From assembly GCA_003229495.1 (NCBI GenBank), contig QIEB01000104.1, positions 1-5,644 on the forward strand: a stretch of 5,644 nt of DNA, written 5' to 3'. The notes under the pieces were generated by a model. That model was given only the letters and a program-made list of their open reading frames with translations, had not been told where the DNA came from and ran no database searches. This DNA is from Flammeovirgaceae bacterium (GTDB lineage Bacteria; Bacteroidota; Bacteroidia; Cytophagales; Cyclobacteriaceae). Both the position numbers and the translations under genes were made by a program. Shown in pieces: positions 1 through 5,644 of this stretch (positions are counted from its first letter, which is position 1; each line of letters begins with the position of its first letter).

Positions 1-389
1 ACCAGATTGTCAATCTGCTGCAGGGAAGCTGAAAGTGAGCTGTCCTGATGTGGATCGTGTAATTCTCTAAAAAAAGCATCGATCCCAATTACCTTGGGAT
101 TATTTTTTCTGATAATGTCTAGTTGTTTAGCAATTCCCTCCCGGTTTAAGTTTCCAATATTGACTATTACAATATTGTCGTTTTGATGAGCATCCGGGTC
201 CTTTCTTAGTTTAGAAAACACTATATCGGTGATGTCCATATCACTAATAGCCTCACCAATGGGATTGAGTATTTCAAAGGCACTAAAAACACGACCACCA
301 AAGAGGATCAGTGCCAATATAAATGCAGTGGCCAGTACGCAGTCCATCCAGAACTGCCTATTCGTAATCCTCCTCAGTTTCTTAAACAT
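1..389 (-). CDS. CHASE2-domain membrane protein, N-terminal part (cut by left edge)
   Basis: Reading the minus strand from the ATG at 389-387 gives 129 open codons that continue past the left edge, so the C-terminal part is missing. A basic start (MFKKLRRITNRQ) is followed by one hydrophobic membrane segment at about residues 15-31. After it comes an extracytoplasmic-type region with the pattern of CHASE2 domains: a beta strand IVIVNIG (73-79), a helix REGIAKQLDIIRKNNP (83-98) and a second strand KVIGIDAFF (99-107). CHASE2 is a sensory module outside the membrane, often joined to kinase, cyclase or adenylate/diguanylate effector domains. In Bacteroidota it also occurs without a recognised output domain. 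Which type this is cannot be told because the C-terminus is absent. The gene diverges from the MeaB gene across an 83-base spacer. There is no strong ribosome binding site; an AGGT lies about 8 bases upstream of the start. The family call rests on pattern memory, without an alignment. Confidence 0.72.
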   Translation of the reverse strand, partial: MFKKLRRITNRQFWMDCVLATAFILALILFGGRVFSAFEILNPIGEAISDMDITDIVFSKLRKDPDAHQNDNIVIVNIGNLNREGIAKQLDIIRKNNPKVIGIDAFFRELHDPHQDSSLSASLQQIDNL

Positions 390-472
390 GTTCAGACCTG
401 GTGTTTATATAGGCCATAAATTACTCGTAGTGGGGGGTTATTTAAAAATTTTTTTCTTACTTGATCTGACCA
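390..472. promoter_or_regulatory. Divergent spacer between the CHASE2 gene and meaB; presumed promoter region
   Basis: These 83 bases separate two divergent start codons, so they or the adjoining gene ends should hold promoters for both directions. The spacer contains a run of six G (432-437) followed by an A/T tract (about 439-456). I looked for the Bacteroidota TAnnTTTG element in both directions and found only imperfect matches, such as TAATTTAT on the minus strand. No exact promoter is called. Neither start codon has a convincing Shine-Dalgarno sequence, which is usual in this phylum. Confidence 0.35.
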
Positions 473-1465
473 ATGCAATATTTAGGGAAAAATAGACTAT
501 CTGCCGATGAGTACGTAGAAGGCCTGCTAGCCGGCGACATTGTGATATTAAGTAAGGCTCTAAGCCTCATCGAAAGTCATCTTGATGAAGACCAGGTCTT
601 GGGATTGGAGGTTTTGAAAAGGATTTTTCCTAAAACTGGTCAGTCACTAAGGGTTGGAATTACCGGTGTACCGGGAGTTGGTAAAAGCACATTTATCGAA
701 GTATTGGGTCTATATCTGGTGGACAAGGATCATAAGGTGGCAGTGCTAACAGTGGACCCGTCCAGCCAACGTACCAGGGGAAGTATATTAGGTGACAAGA
801 CCCGTATGGAGCAACTAAGCAAATCGACCAGTGCTTTTATCCGGCCCAGTGCCGCGGGAACAAGCCTGGGAGGAGTAGCACACCATACCAGGGAATCCAT
901 TTTACTTTGCGAAGCAGCAGGTTACGATGTGGTGTTAGTGGAAACTGTAGGAGTGGGCCAGTCAGAGACTTTGGTGAAGAATATGGTGGACTTTTTCCTG
1001 TTACTAATGATTGCCGGAGCCGGTGATGAACTTCAGGGTATAAAAAAAGGAATTATTGAAATGGCTGATGGGTTGGCAATAACCAAGGCTGATGGACAGA
1101 ATTTAAAGCCAGCCATGCAAGCCCGGACGATCTATGAAAATGCCCTGCATTTGTTAACTCCTGCAAACAACCTCTGGCAGCCCCCTATACTAACCTGTTC
1201 CGCGGAAAAAAATGAAGGAATCGATAAGATATGGGCTTCAATTGAGTCTTTTTGCAGCCTGATGAACGAAAATGGCTACCTGGCGGTGCAACGACGTGAG
1301 CAGCAACTGAAATGGATGCAGGAATGTATACGGCTGAGTATTGATCGTCATCTGGAGCAAAAACACCATAATTCCGCCAAAATTGATCAATTAAGAAAAG
1401 AGGTTGAGGAAGGAAAATTACTTCCTCCCCAAGCAGCCAAGGTAATTTTGTCAGAATTATTCTAA
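473..1465 (+). CDS. meaB: Methylmalonyl-CoA mutase-associated GTPase MeaB (ArgK family)
   Basis: This is a 330-residue G3E-family P-loop GTPase. Its relatives bind methylmalonyl-CoA mutase in the cytoplasm, gate loading of adenosylcobalamin and protect the enzyme from inactivation. The Walker A motif GVPGVGKST is at 65-73. The MeaB-typical stretch VDPSSQRTRGSILGDKTRM is at 94-112, the Walker B/switch region DVVLVETVGVGQSE at 152-165, the base-recognition motif TKAD at 204-207 (in place of NKxD) and a G5-like CSAEK at 242-246. The C-terminal part is helical and charged, as expected for the dimerisation arm. The length matches the family. The ATG at 473 is favoured because the protein then begins with the usual short leader before the conserved RLSADEYVEGLLAGD segment (8-22). 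No Shine-Dalgarno is visible. No mutase gene lies beside it in this window, so the partner is presumably encoded elsewhere. The older name ArgK (arginine/ornithine transport kinase) is misleading. Confidence 0.95.
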   Translation: MQYLGKNRLSADEYVEGLLAGDIVILSKALSLIESHLDEDQVLGLEVLKRIFPKTGQSLRVGITGVPGVGKSTFIEVLGLYLVDKDHKVAVLTVDPSSQRTRGSILGDKTRMEQLSKSTSAFIRPSAAGTSLGGVAHHTRESILLCEAAGYDVVLVETVGVGQSETLVKNMVDFFLLLMIAGAGDELQGIKKGIIEMADGLAITKADGQNLKPAMQARTIYENALHLLTPANNLWQPPILTCSAEKNEGIDKIWASIESFCSLMNENGYLAVQRREQQLKWMQECIRLSIDRHLEQKHHNSAKIDQLRKEVEEGKLLPPQAAKVILSELF

Positions 1466-1891
1466 ATAAAATAAACTGTACAGACCTCCTTCGGTGGATT
1501 AAGCAAAAGCTACCTGGAAGCCCATACAGTTCGAAAATCTTTGGAAATTAAGGTATTGGGTAATGATGATATTCCACATACCTCAGCCGATTTTCTATGC
1601 TTCCTTATCAATGAGGCATCAAATTTGGCCAAATCGGTGCTCCTTAAGTCAAGATACTTGAGGAAATAGGTGGTTACTACTGTGTATACTGAATTCCTTA
1701 CACTACCTGGCAGGTTGTGCGAAAGATCCATAGCTGAGGATTTTTTCTTAATAATTGCAGCTCTGAGGTATTTCAAAGCAATTACCTGCCAAGTAAGGTT
1801 AAAAAATTTAGCAAAGGAATACCGTATCAGCCTAAAACCTTACATGAGTATGATTTGCGGGTTTTTTGCACATTATTGGACTAAATAGGAA
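1466..1891. other. Intergenic region without an intact gene (426 bases)
   Basis: This stretch lies between the stop of meaB and the stop of the minus-strand repeat lipoprotein gene, so it is flanked by two gene ends. I see no tRNA cloverleaf, no rRNA, no strong hairpin followed by a T run, and no terminal inverted repeats of an insertion sequence. An 8-base palindrome CTGTACAG is at 1476-1483. The only notable content is the long, singly interrupted plus-strand frame at 1475-1888, described separately. An 88-codon minus-strand frame over 1510-1776 resembles no family I know. Confidence 0.6.
1475..1888 (+). pseudogene. Possible decayed gene: long frame interrupted by one TAG, no start codon
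   Basis: One plus-strand frame is open from just after a TAA at 1472-1474 to a TAG at 1886-1888, about 138 codons. It is broken only by an in-frame TAG at 1667-1669. The first part (64 codons) has no ATG, so it could not be translated from a normal start. The second part could start at the GTG directly after the internal stop (1670) and would give 72 residues. The first part reads like a plausible soluble protein (for example IPHTSADFLCFLINEASNLA). The second has two hydrophobic stretches. I do not recognise the family. The frame ends 3 bases before the stop of the convergent repeat lipoprotein gene. It may be the eroded remnant of a gene, or merely a chance open frame in noncoding DNA. Confidence 0.22.
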
Positions 1892-2614
1892 TCATTTCTT
1901 GCTAATACTGCCTGCACCCGAGGCATTGGATTTTTCCTTCGCCGGATCACCATAGTATTTCACCGACCCCGCACCACTGGCATAGGCTTCAATCTCCTCA
2001 GAGACATTTACCACTATACTTCCGGCTCCAGAGGCCTTGGCATGGGCATAGTTACTCTTTAAGTGTTGAGCTTTATAGCTTCCCGCACCAGACAAACGGA
2101 TCTTTTGTCTGTCCGTGCTTCCGGAAACACTTACGTCTCCTGCACCACTAACGGTTACCTCCATGGTTTTGGCATTTACCTCCAAATCAATATCTCCTGC
2201 TCCGCTGACACTTATGTCCAGGTCGTTTGCCTCAATGGGTGTTTTTGCAGTAATATCCGCGGCCCCACTGACCTCTAGGGACTCTAAATCTTCAAATTCA
2301 ACATAAACGGTGATTTTGTCGCGATCTTTCCATGACCAGTCCCACTTCATTTCAATATGTAAAACATCCCCCTTCACCTCGGTGCGCACCTTATCCAATA
2401 AATCCTCCTCTGCTTCCACTACTAACCTATGTTTGCCGGTTTGACTTAAAACCACCTTAAAAGCGCCCCCTACTTTAACCCCGGTAAACTGTCCAACGTT
2501 TCGCTCTTGTTGTTGGACCATTTTATCAACACAAGATGATAGCGCTATCCCTGGAGAAAGAATAAATAAAAAGACTAGTAGCCTGGCCGGTAAATAATTG
2601 ATGTTTCGTTTCAT
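1892..2614 (-). CDS. Secreted lipoprotein with GIN domain (DUF2807) and SGAG repeats
   Basis: This is a 240-residue protein of the DUF2807 family, also called putative auto-transporter adhesin head GIN domain and common in Bacteroidota. Residues 1-27 form a signal peptide with a basic start (MKRN) and hydrophobic core. It ends in a lipobox LSSC (25-28), so Cys28 is probably lipidated and the protein sits on the outside of a membrane. A first part (about 35-110) is beta-rich and typical of the domain, with VGGAFKVVLSQTG at 48-60. The second part carries seven SGAG-like motifs at residues 116, 137, 156, 175, 195, 213 and 232, spaced 18-21 residues apart, which suggests a right-handed beta-helix with one turn per repeat. 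The function of the family is not established; an adhesin or envelope role is only inferred. The gene is transcribed away from the ABC importer genes and probably forms a single-gene unit. The ATG at 2614-2612 is preceded by A-rich sequence without a Shine-Dalgarno. Confidence 0.88.
   Translation of the reverse strand: MKRNINYLPARLLVFLFILSPGIALSSCVDKMVQQQERNVGQFTGVKVGGAFKVVLSQTGKHRLVVEAEEDLLDKVRTEVKGDVLHIEMKWDWSWKDRDKITVYVEFEDLESLEVSGAADITAKTPIEANDLDISVSGAGDIDLEVNAKTMEVTVSGAGDVSVSGSTDRQKIRLSGAGSYKAQHLKSNYAHAKASGAGSIVVNVSEEIEAYASGAGSVKYYGDPAKEKSNASGAGSISKK
1907..2269 (-). repeat. Seven SGAG-type tandem coding repeats in the DUF2807 gene
   Basis: The codons for SGAAD, SGAGD, SGAGD, SGAGS, SGAGS, SGAGS and SGAGS recur every 54-63 bases, read on the minus strand. 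On the plus strand they appear as variants such as tctcctgcaccact and ttccggctccagag. The sequence between motifs is diverged, so this is an old protein-structure repeat and not a recent DNA duplication. The pitch of about 19 residues fits stacked beta-helix turns with the small Gly/Ala residues at a tight corner. Confidence 0.85.
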
Positions 2615-2645
2615 TTTGATTGGTTCTCTTTGTATTAATAGACTC

Positions 2646-2653
2646 CAAAGCTA
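2646..2653 (-). promoter_or_regulatory. Candidate Bacteroidota -7 element (TAGCTTTG) for the DUF2807 gene
   Basis: On the minus strand these bases read TAGCTTTG, an exact fit to the Bacteroidota primary sigma factor consensus TAnnTTTG. The element ends 31 bases before the ATG of the DUF2807 gene, which would give a leader of about 25 bases. The -33 side is weak: a CTG lies 18 bases further upstream (plus-strand positions 2672-2674), where TTG is expected. Chance occurrence is possible because the motif is short. Confidence 0.38.
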
Positions 2654-2727
2654 AGCCACAGGTTGCACACCCAGCTTTATTTTTAATCAAACCCTTCCTG
2701 ACATCATATTTTGACTATAATTGTTAC

Positions 2728-3885
2728 ATGATCAATTCCCTACTTCACCAGATACTGACAGGATTTTTATTCTTAAGTGTTCTTTTTGTTGGCTGTAGTC
2801 CAAAAGAGCACAACCGGAATGGAACTATTTTTTGGCCCACCACATCGATAGCACTTGACTATGCAAAGAGATTTGAGATCTTTAGATCTGGTAACGTCAC
2901 TCTGGTAGTTATTAAAACCACTGGCATTGGGTCTGGTGATTCTCTTACTTACGCCCTGATACCATCCGGAACAGATCCACCGGAAAACTTGGAGGTTGAT
3001 CAGGTTATTGAGGTACCGGTGAAAAGAATGGTGGTCACCTCAACCAGCCACGTTCCTTTTCTAGATCTGCTGGGAATATCGGACTATCTGGTTGGCTTCC
3101 CTAATACAGAATACATCTCCTCCAAGTCAATGCGCTCACGTGTTGAACAAAATCTTATTAAGGATGTTGGGTCGGTAAACGGGCTGGATTTTGAATCCTT
3201 AATTGAACTACAACCGGAATTGGTGGTAAGTTACATTTCCGGACCTGACCGGGGTGAATTGGACCAATTGAGTCATAGCGGAATTCCGGTAGTAGTTATT
3301 CTCGACTTTATGGAAGATTCTCCATTGGGGAGGGCAGAATGGATTAAATTTATAGGAATGATGGCCGGTAAATTCAACCTGGCTGATTCAGTGTTCAGGG
3401 AAATTGAAATAAAATATCAAGAATTAACAACGTTAGCTGAAAACGTTACTCAAAAACCCCCGGTGTTTAGCGGAATATTATATGGAGATACCTGGTTTGC
3501 TCCTGGTGGTAATAGCTTTGTGGCCCGTTTTATTGAAGATGCCGGCGGCTATTATACCTGGAATGACCAGAAAATTGCAGGTTCTGTGGAATTGAGCTTT
3601 GAAGCTGTTATAGATCGCAATATAAAAACTGACTTCTGGATAGGCACTGGAGGTTTTTCAAGCAAGAATGCTATTGAGGAGTCTGATCCCAGGTACGCCA
3701 ACTTTTATGCTTTTGAAAAAGGGGATGTTTATAACTACCATGGCAGGATCGGTGCCACCGGTGGTTTTGAGTATTTGGAATTGGGCGGAGCCAGGCCCGA
3801 TTTGGTACTGGCTGATTTCATCAAGATCTTACATCCCGGGCTCTTGCCTGATTATCAACCCTACTTTTTCAAGAAACTTTATTAG
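2728..3885 (+). CDS. ABC importer substrate-binding lipoprotein (Peripla_BP_2, FecB/BtuF-like)
   Basis: This is a 385-residue cluster A-II/class III binding protein of the type that captures iron-siderophore, heme or cobalamin and passes it to a BtuC/FecD-like permease. The ATG at 2728 is chosen because it places a lipoprotein signal directly at the N-terminus: hydrophobic residues 5-22 and then Cys23 in FVGC. A TTG at 2620 is in frame but would add 36 residues and bury that signal. Residues about 24-95 form a beta-rich extension ahead of the usual domain start at VKRMVVTSTSHVPFLDLLG (98-116). The first lobe includes DVGSVNGLDFESLIELQPEL (146-165), and a long linking helix runs at about 200-240. 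The second lobe includes SGILYGDTWFAPGG (248-261) and ends with RPDLVLADFIKILHP (356-370). A shorter version without the N-terminal extension is the norm in Proteobacteria. The substrate cannot be assigned from the sequence. It is the first gene of a three-gene operon; the permease starts one base after its stop. Confidence 0.88.
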   Translation: MINSLLHQILTGFLFLSVLFVGCSPKEHNRNGTIFWPTTSIALDYAKRFEIFRSGNVTLVVIKTTGIGSGDSLTYALIPSGTDPPENLEVDQVIEVPVKRMVVTSTSHVPFLDLLGISDYLVGFPNTEYISSKSMRSRVEQNLIKDVGSVNGLDFESLIELQPELVVSYISGPDRGELDQLSHSGIPVVVILDFMEDSPLGRAEWIKFIGMMAGKFNLADSVFREIEIKYQELTTLAENVTQKPPVFSGILYGDTWFAPGGNSFVARFIEDAGGYYTWNDQKIAGSVELSFEAVIDRNIKTDFWIGTGGFSSKNAIEESDPRYANFYAFEKGDVYNYHGRIGATGGFEYLELGGARPDLVLADFIKILHPGLLPDYQPYFFKKLY

Positions 3886-3886
3886 C

Positions 3887-4924
3887 ATGAAAACGCAGGG
3901 AAACAAAACCTTCCTAATACTAATTGGAGTACTGCTCATTGGGTTAACCTTGGATCTTTTTGTCGGCAGCGTGTACATACCTATGATGGAGGTACTTGAA
4001 ATCCTTAGAGGAGGTCCTGCCGCCAACCCCGGCTGGGAGACCATAGTATTAGCATTTAGAGTGCCCAAAGCTGCAACCGCAGTGCTCGCCGGCAGCGGGC
4101 TGGCAATTAGTGGATTGCTTATGCAAACTATTTTCAGAAACCCCTTGGCCGGTCCATTTGTGCTGGGTATTAGTTCCGGGGCCAGTCTTGGCGTTGCACT
4201 ATTAATTCTTGCCGGAAATATGTTCGGCATTGCCATTACCCTAACTGTTTTTGGCAGCTGGACTACGGTCATGGCGGCAATTGCCGGATCTACCTTAGTA
4301 CTGCTCCTTATCGTAATGATGTCTGTTTCAATCACGGACGGTATGACGCTGTTAATAATTGGATTGATGGTGGGGAGTCTCAGTGGGGCTTTGGTCAGTG
4401 TTTTGCAATACTTCAGTGAAGCACAAGAAATTCAGTCATTTCTTATATGGACCTTTGGTAATTTGGGTGGAGTCCATGGAAGTGAACTGGTCATATTACT
4501 CATCACGGTGCTTATAGGCCTGGTGTGGTGCTGGTGGTTTTCGAAACCCTTAAATGCCTTTCTGTTGGGTGAATCCTATGCCAGAAGTTTGGGTGTAAAT
4601 ATTAAAAGGACACGCTTACTGGTTATTATTATTACCTCAATTCTTGCCGGTGGAATCACGGCGTTCTGCGGACCCTTGGCATTTATTGGCATAGCTATTC
4701 CACACTTAGCCAGAATAGTGTTTAAAACCGCAAATCACCGGGTGTTGATCCCGGGGTGCATACTATTGGGAGCTATAGTAATGGTGGCATGTGACCTGGT
4801 TTCGCAAATTCCCGGGAGCAGCCGGACCTTGCCAATAAATGCCATAACTTCTTTGATAGGGGCTCCGGCGGTTATTGCCATCTTAATTAAAGATCGTAAC
4901 CTGAGTAAATCATTTACCCGATGA
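3887..4924 (+). CDS. FecCD/BtuC-family ABC importer permease
   Basis: This 345-residue integral membrane protein forms the dimeric channel of an iron-complex/cobalamin type importer. Family landmarks are RVPKAATAVLAGSGLAISG (58-76) with LMQTIFRNPLAGPFVLGISS (78-97), a first-half block present in nearly all FecCD proteins. They are followed by SFLIWTFGNLGG (184-195), GESYARSLGV (228-237), the coupling region GPLAFIGIAIPHLAR (262-276) that docks on the ATPase, and LPINAITSLIGAPAVIAILI (315-334). Hydrophobic segments are roughly at 8-28, 62-80, 91-110, 113-147 (probably two), 153-174, 200-217, 243-265, 286-304 and 318-334, in line with the roughly ten helices of BtuC. The ATG at 3887, one base after the upstream stop, gives the normal N-terminus. 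The frame stays open back to 3668, but that part overlaps the binding-protein gene and is not family-like. The stop overlaps the next start (ATGA), so translation is probably coupled. Confidence 0.94.
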   Translation: MKTQGNKTFLILIGVLLIGLTLDLFVGSVYIPMMEVLEILRGGPAANPGWETIVLAFRVPKAATAVLAGSGLAISGLLMQTIFRNPLAGPFVLGISSGASLGVALLILAGNMFGIAITLTVFGSWTTVMAAIAGSTLVLLLIVMMSVSITDGMTLLIIGLMVGSLSGALVSVLQYFSEAQEIQSFLIWTFGNLGGVHGSELVILLITVLIGLVWCWWFSKPLNAFLLGESYARSLGVNIKRTRLLVIIITSILAGGITAFCGPLAFIGIAIPHLARIVFKTANHRVLIPGCILLGAIVMVACDLVSQIPGSSRTLPINAITSLIGAPAVIAILIKDRNLSKSFTR

Positions 4925-5644
4925 AGGATAGGCCAGCGTTATATACAAGGAATCTGGCGGTTGGATATGTGAAAGGAAAAAACCGCCGGGATGTCCTAAC
5001 TGGTATTAGTTTACAGGCAAACTCCGGTCAAATCATAGCGCTGATTGGCGCCAACGGAACCGGTAAGTCAACACTGCTTAGAACATTGGCTGGTCTGCAG
5101 CCCTCGCTTGACGGGGAAATCTGGCTCAACTCAAAGGATTTCAACCAACTTACTTCAAAGGAAATTGCTTTACAAGTTTCCTTGGTACTCACGGACCGAA
5201 TTCAGACCGGTTATTTAACAGTTGGTGATCTGGTGGCTATGGGCAGGCATCCACATACAGACTGGCAGGGACGAATGCGCAAGCGCGATCTTGAAGCCAC
5301 CTTAGACGCACTAAGCATCACCGGCCTCTCCCAGTTAATACATTCGGACCTACAAGAGTTAAGTGATGGCCAGAAGCAAAAGGCCATGATTGCCCGGGCC
5401 CTGGCTCAAGACGGTGGTCTTATGCTATTAGACGAACCATTGATACATTTGGATGTACCTTCAAAATGGGAGATCATGAATTTGCTTCGGCGTATGGCCC
5501 ACGAACGCTCCAAAACAGTAATCCTGGCTACCCATGAACTAGATCTTAGCCTAAGGATGGCAGATCAAATATGGTTAATCGATGGAAAAGAAAATGTAAT
5601 TACCGGTGCACCCGAAGACCTGGTATTGGATGGTTTGATATCCA
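4921..5644 (+). CDS. FecE/BtuD-family ABC importer ATPase (cut by right edge)
   Basis: The reading frame starts at the ATG that overlaps the permease stop (ATGA, 4921-4924) and runs 241 codons to the window end without a stop. Family members are usually about 250-270 residues or somewhat longer, so only the C-terminal tail is missing. It is the cytoplasmic nucleotide-binding subunit that powers the importer. Walker A is GANGTGKST (43-51), the signature is LSDGQKQKAMIARAL (147-161), Walker B is LMLLDEP (167-173), the D-loop is HLD (176-178) and the switch histidine is His205 in ATHEL. Two residues are unusual. Thr91 (in VLTDR) stands where FecE has the Q-loop glutamine, and Asp149 replaces the first Gly of LSGGQ. 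From memory, Bacteroidota members of this family often carry VLT(D/E)R and LSDG, so these are probably lineage features and not damage. Catalytic residues otherwise look intact. Confidence 0.93.
   Translation, partial: MKDRPALYTRNLAVGYVKGKNRRDVLTGISLQANSGQIIALIGANGTGKSTLLRTLAGLQPSLDGEIWLNSKDFNQLTSKEIALQVSLVLTDRIQTGYLTVGDLVAMGRHPHTDWQGRMRKRDLEATLDALSITGLSQLIHSDLQELSDGQKQKAMIARALAQDGGLMLLDEPLIHLDVPSKWEIMNLLRRMAHERSKTVILATHELDLSLRMADQIWLIDGKENVITGAPEDLVLDGLIS

Noticed and set aside
229..495. 88-codon plus-strand frame over the CHASE2 start and the divergent spacer.
   Set aside because: It is antisense to the CHASE2 reading frame and runs into the meaB start. The product is not family-like.
1480..1500. 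Possible terminator hairpin after meaB (ACCTCC-TTC-GGTGGAT).
   Set aside because: Only three consecutive pairs form around the loop and no T run follows.
1541..1660. Vague likeness of the translated remnant to four-helix-bundle (S23 type) proteins, or to the tail of a transposase.
   Set aside because: Only scattered hydrophobic positions agree. The diagnostic motifs (such as the NIAEG segment, or DDE residues and terminal repeats) are absent.
1510..1776. 88-codon minus-strand frame in the intergenic region.
   Set aside because: No family, signal or motif is recognisable, and it overlaps the longer plus-strand interrupted frame. It cannot be excluded, but nothing supports it as a gene.
2063..2306. 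Two plus-strand frames (63 and 71 codons) opposite the SGAG repeats.
   Set aside because: Their Ser/Pro/Ala-rich repeats are the complement of the SGAG codons of the real minus-strand gene.
2655..2661. GCCACAG, one mismatch from the GCCACTG part of the cobalamin riboswitch B12 box.
   Set aside because: The whole leader is only about 113 bases, too short for the usual element. I find no other conserved riboswitch blocks around it, and the match is a single 7-mer.
2701..2740. Possible Fur-like or sigma-70-like site (TTGACTATAATTG) before the importer operon.
   Set aside because: The elements have wrong spacing for a promoter, and the palindrome TTGA...TCAA is too imperfect for a Fur box.
3829..4335. 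168-codon antisense open frame over the permease start.
   Set aside because: It lies opposite strongly family-like coding sequence, its product resembles nothing I know, and it has no signal, motif or promoter. It is best explained as a mirror of permease codon use.

Overview
The window looks like chromosomal DNA from a member of the Bacteroidota, possibly the Cytophagales. The reasons are the protein families present (a GIN/DUF2807 lipoprotein with SGAG repeats, a CHASE2 protein, and a cofactor-type ABC importer whose binding protein has a long N-terminal extension), the absence of strong Shine-Dalgarno sequences before the genes, and one TAnnTTTG-type promoter element. The taxonomic call is inferred from style, not from a database match. 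Base composition looks moderate and fairly uniform, with no insertion sequence, tRNA, rRNA, CRISPR or phage gene visible.

Layout from left to right: (1) positions 1-389, minus strand, the N-terminal 129 codons of a membrane-anchored CHASE2 protein that runs off the left edge; (2) 390-472, a short AT-rich divergent spacer; (3) 473-1465, plus strand, a complete MeaB/ArgK-type G3E GTPase, the chaperone of methylmalonyl-CoA mutase; (4) 1466-1891, about 426 bases with no intact gene, in which one plus-strand frame is open for about 138 codons apart from a single TAG, possibly a decayed gene; (5) 1892-2614, minus strand, a secreted DUF2807 lipoprotein with seven SGAG-like repeats; (6) 2728-5644, plus strand, a tightly packed three-gene ABC importer: a substrate-binding lipoprotein, a FecCD/BtuC permease starting 1 base after its stop, and a FecE/BtuD ATPase starting in an ATGA overlap and cut by the right edge.

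The ABC cassette belongs to the iron-siderophore/heme/cobalamin importer superfamily, and its substrate cannot be read from the sequence. MeaB serves a B12-dependent mutase, so its nearness is a mild hint at cobalamin, but the repeat lipoprotein lies between them on the opposite strand and no cobalamin riboswitch is visible. The ATPase departs from the usual motifs in two places: Thr where the Q-loop Gln is expected, and LSDGQ instead of LSGGQ. I see no clearly new multi-gene system. The points most worth a second look are the interrupted frame at 1475-1888, the ATPase motif variants, and the choice of start for the binding protein.
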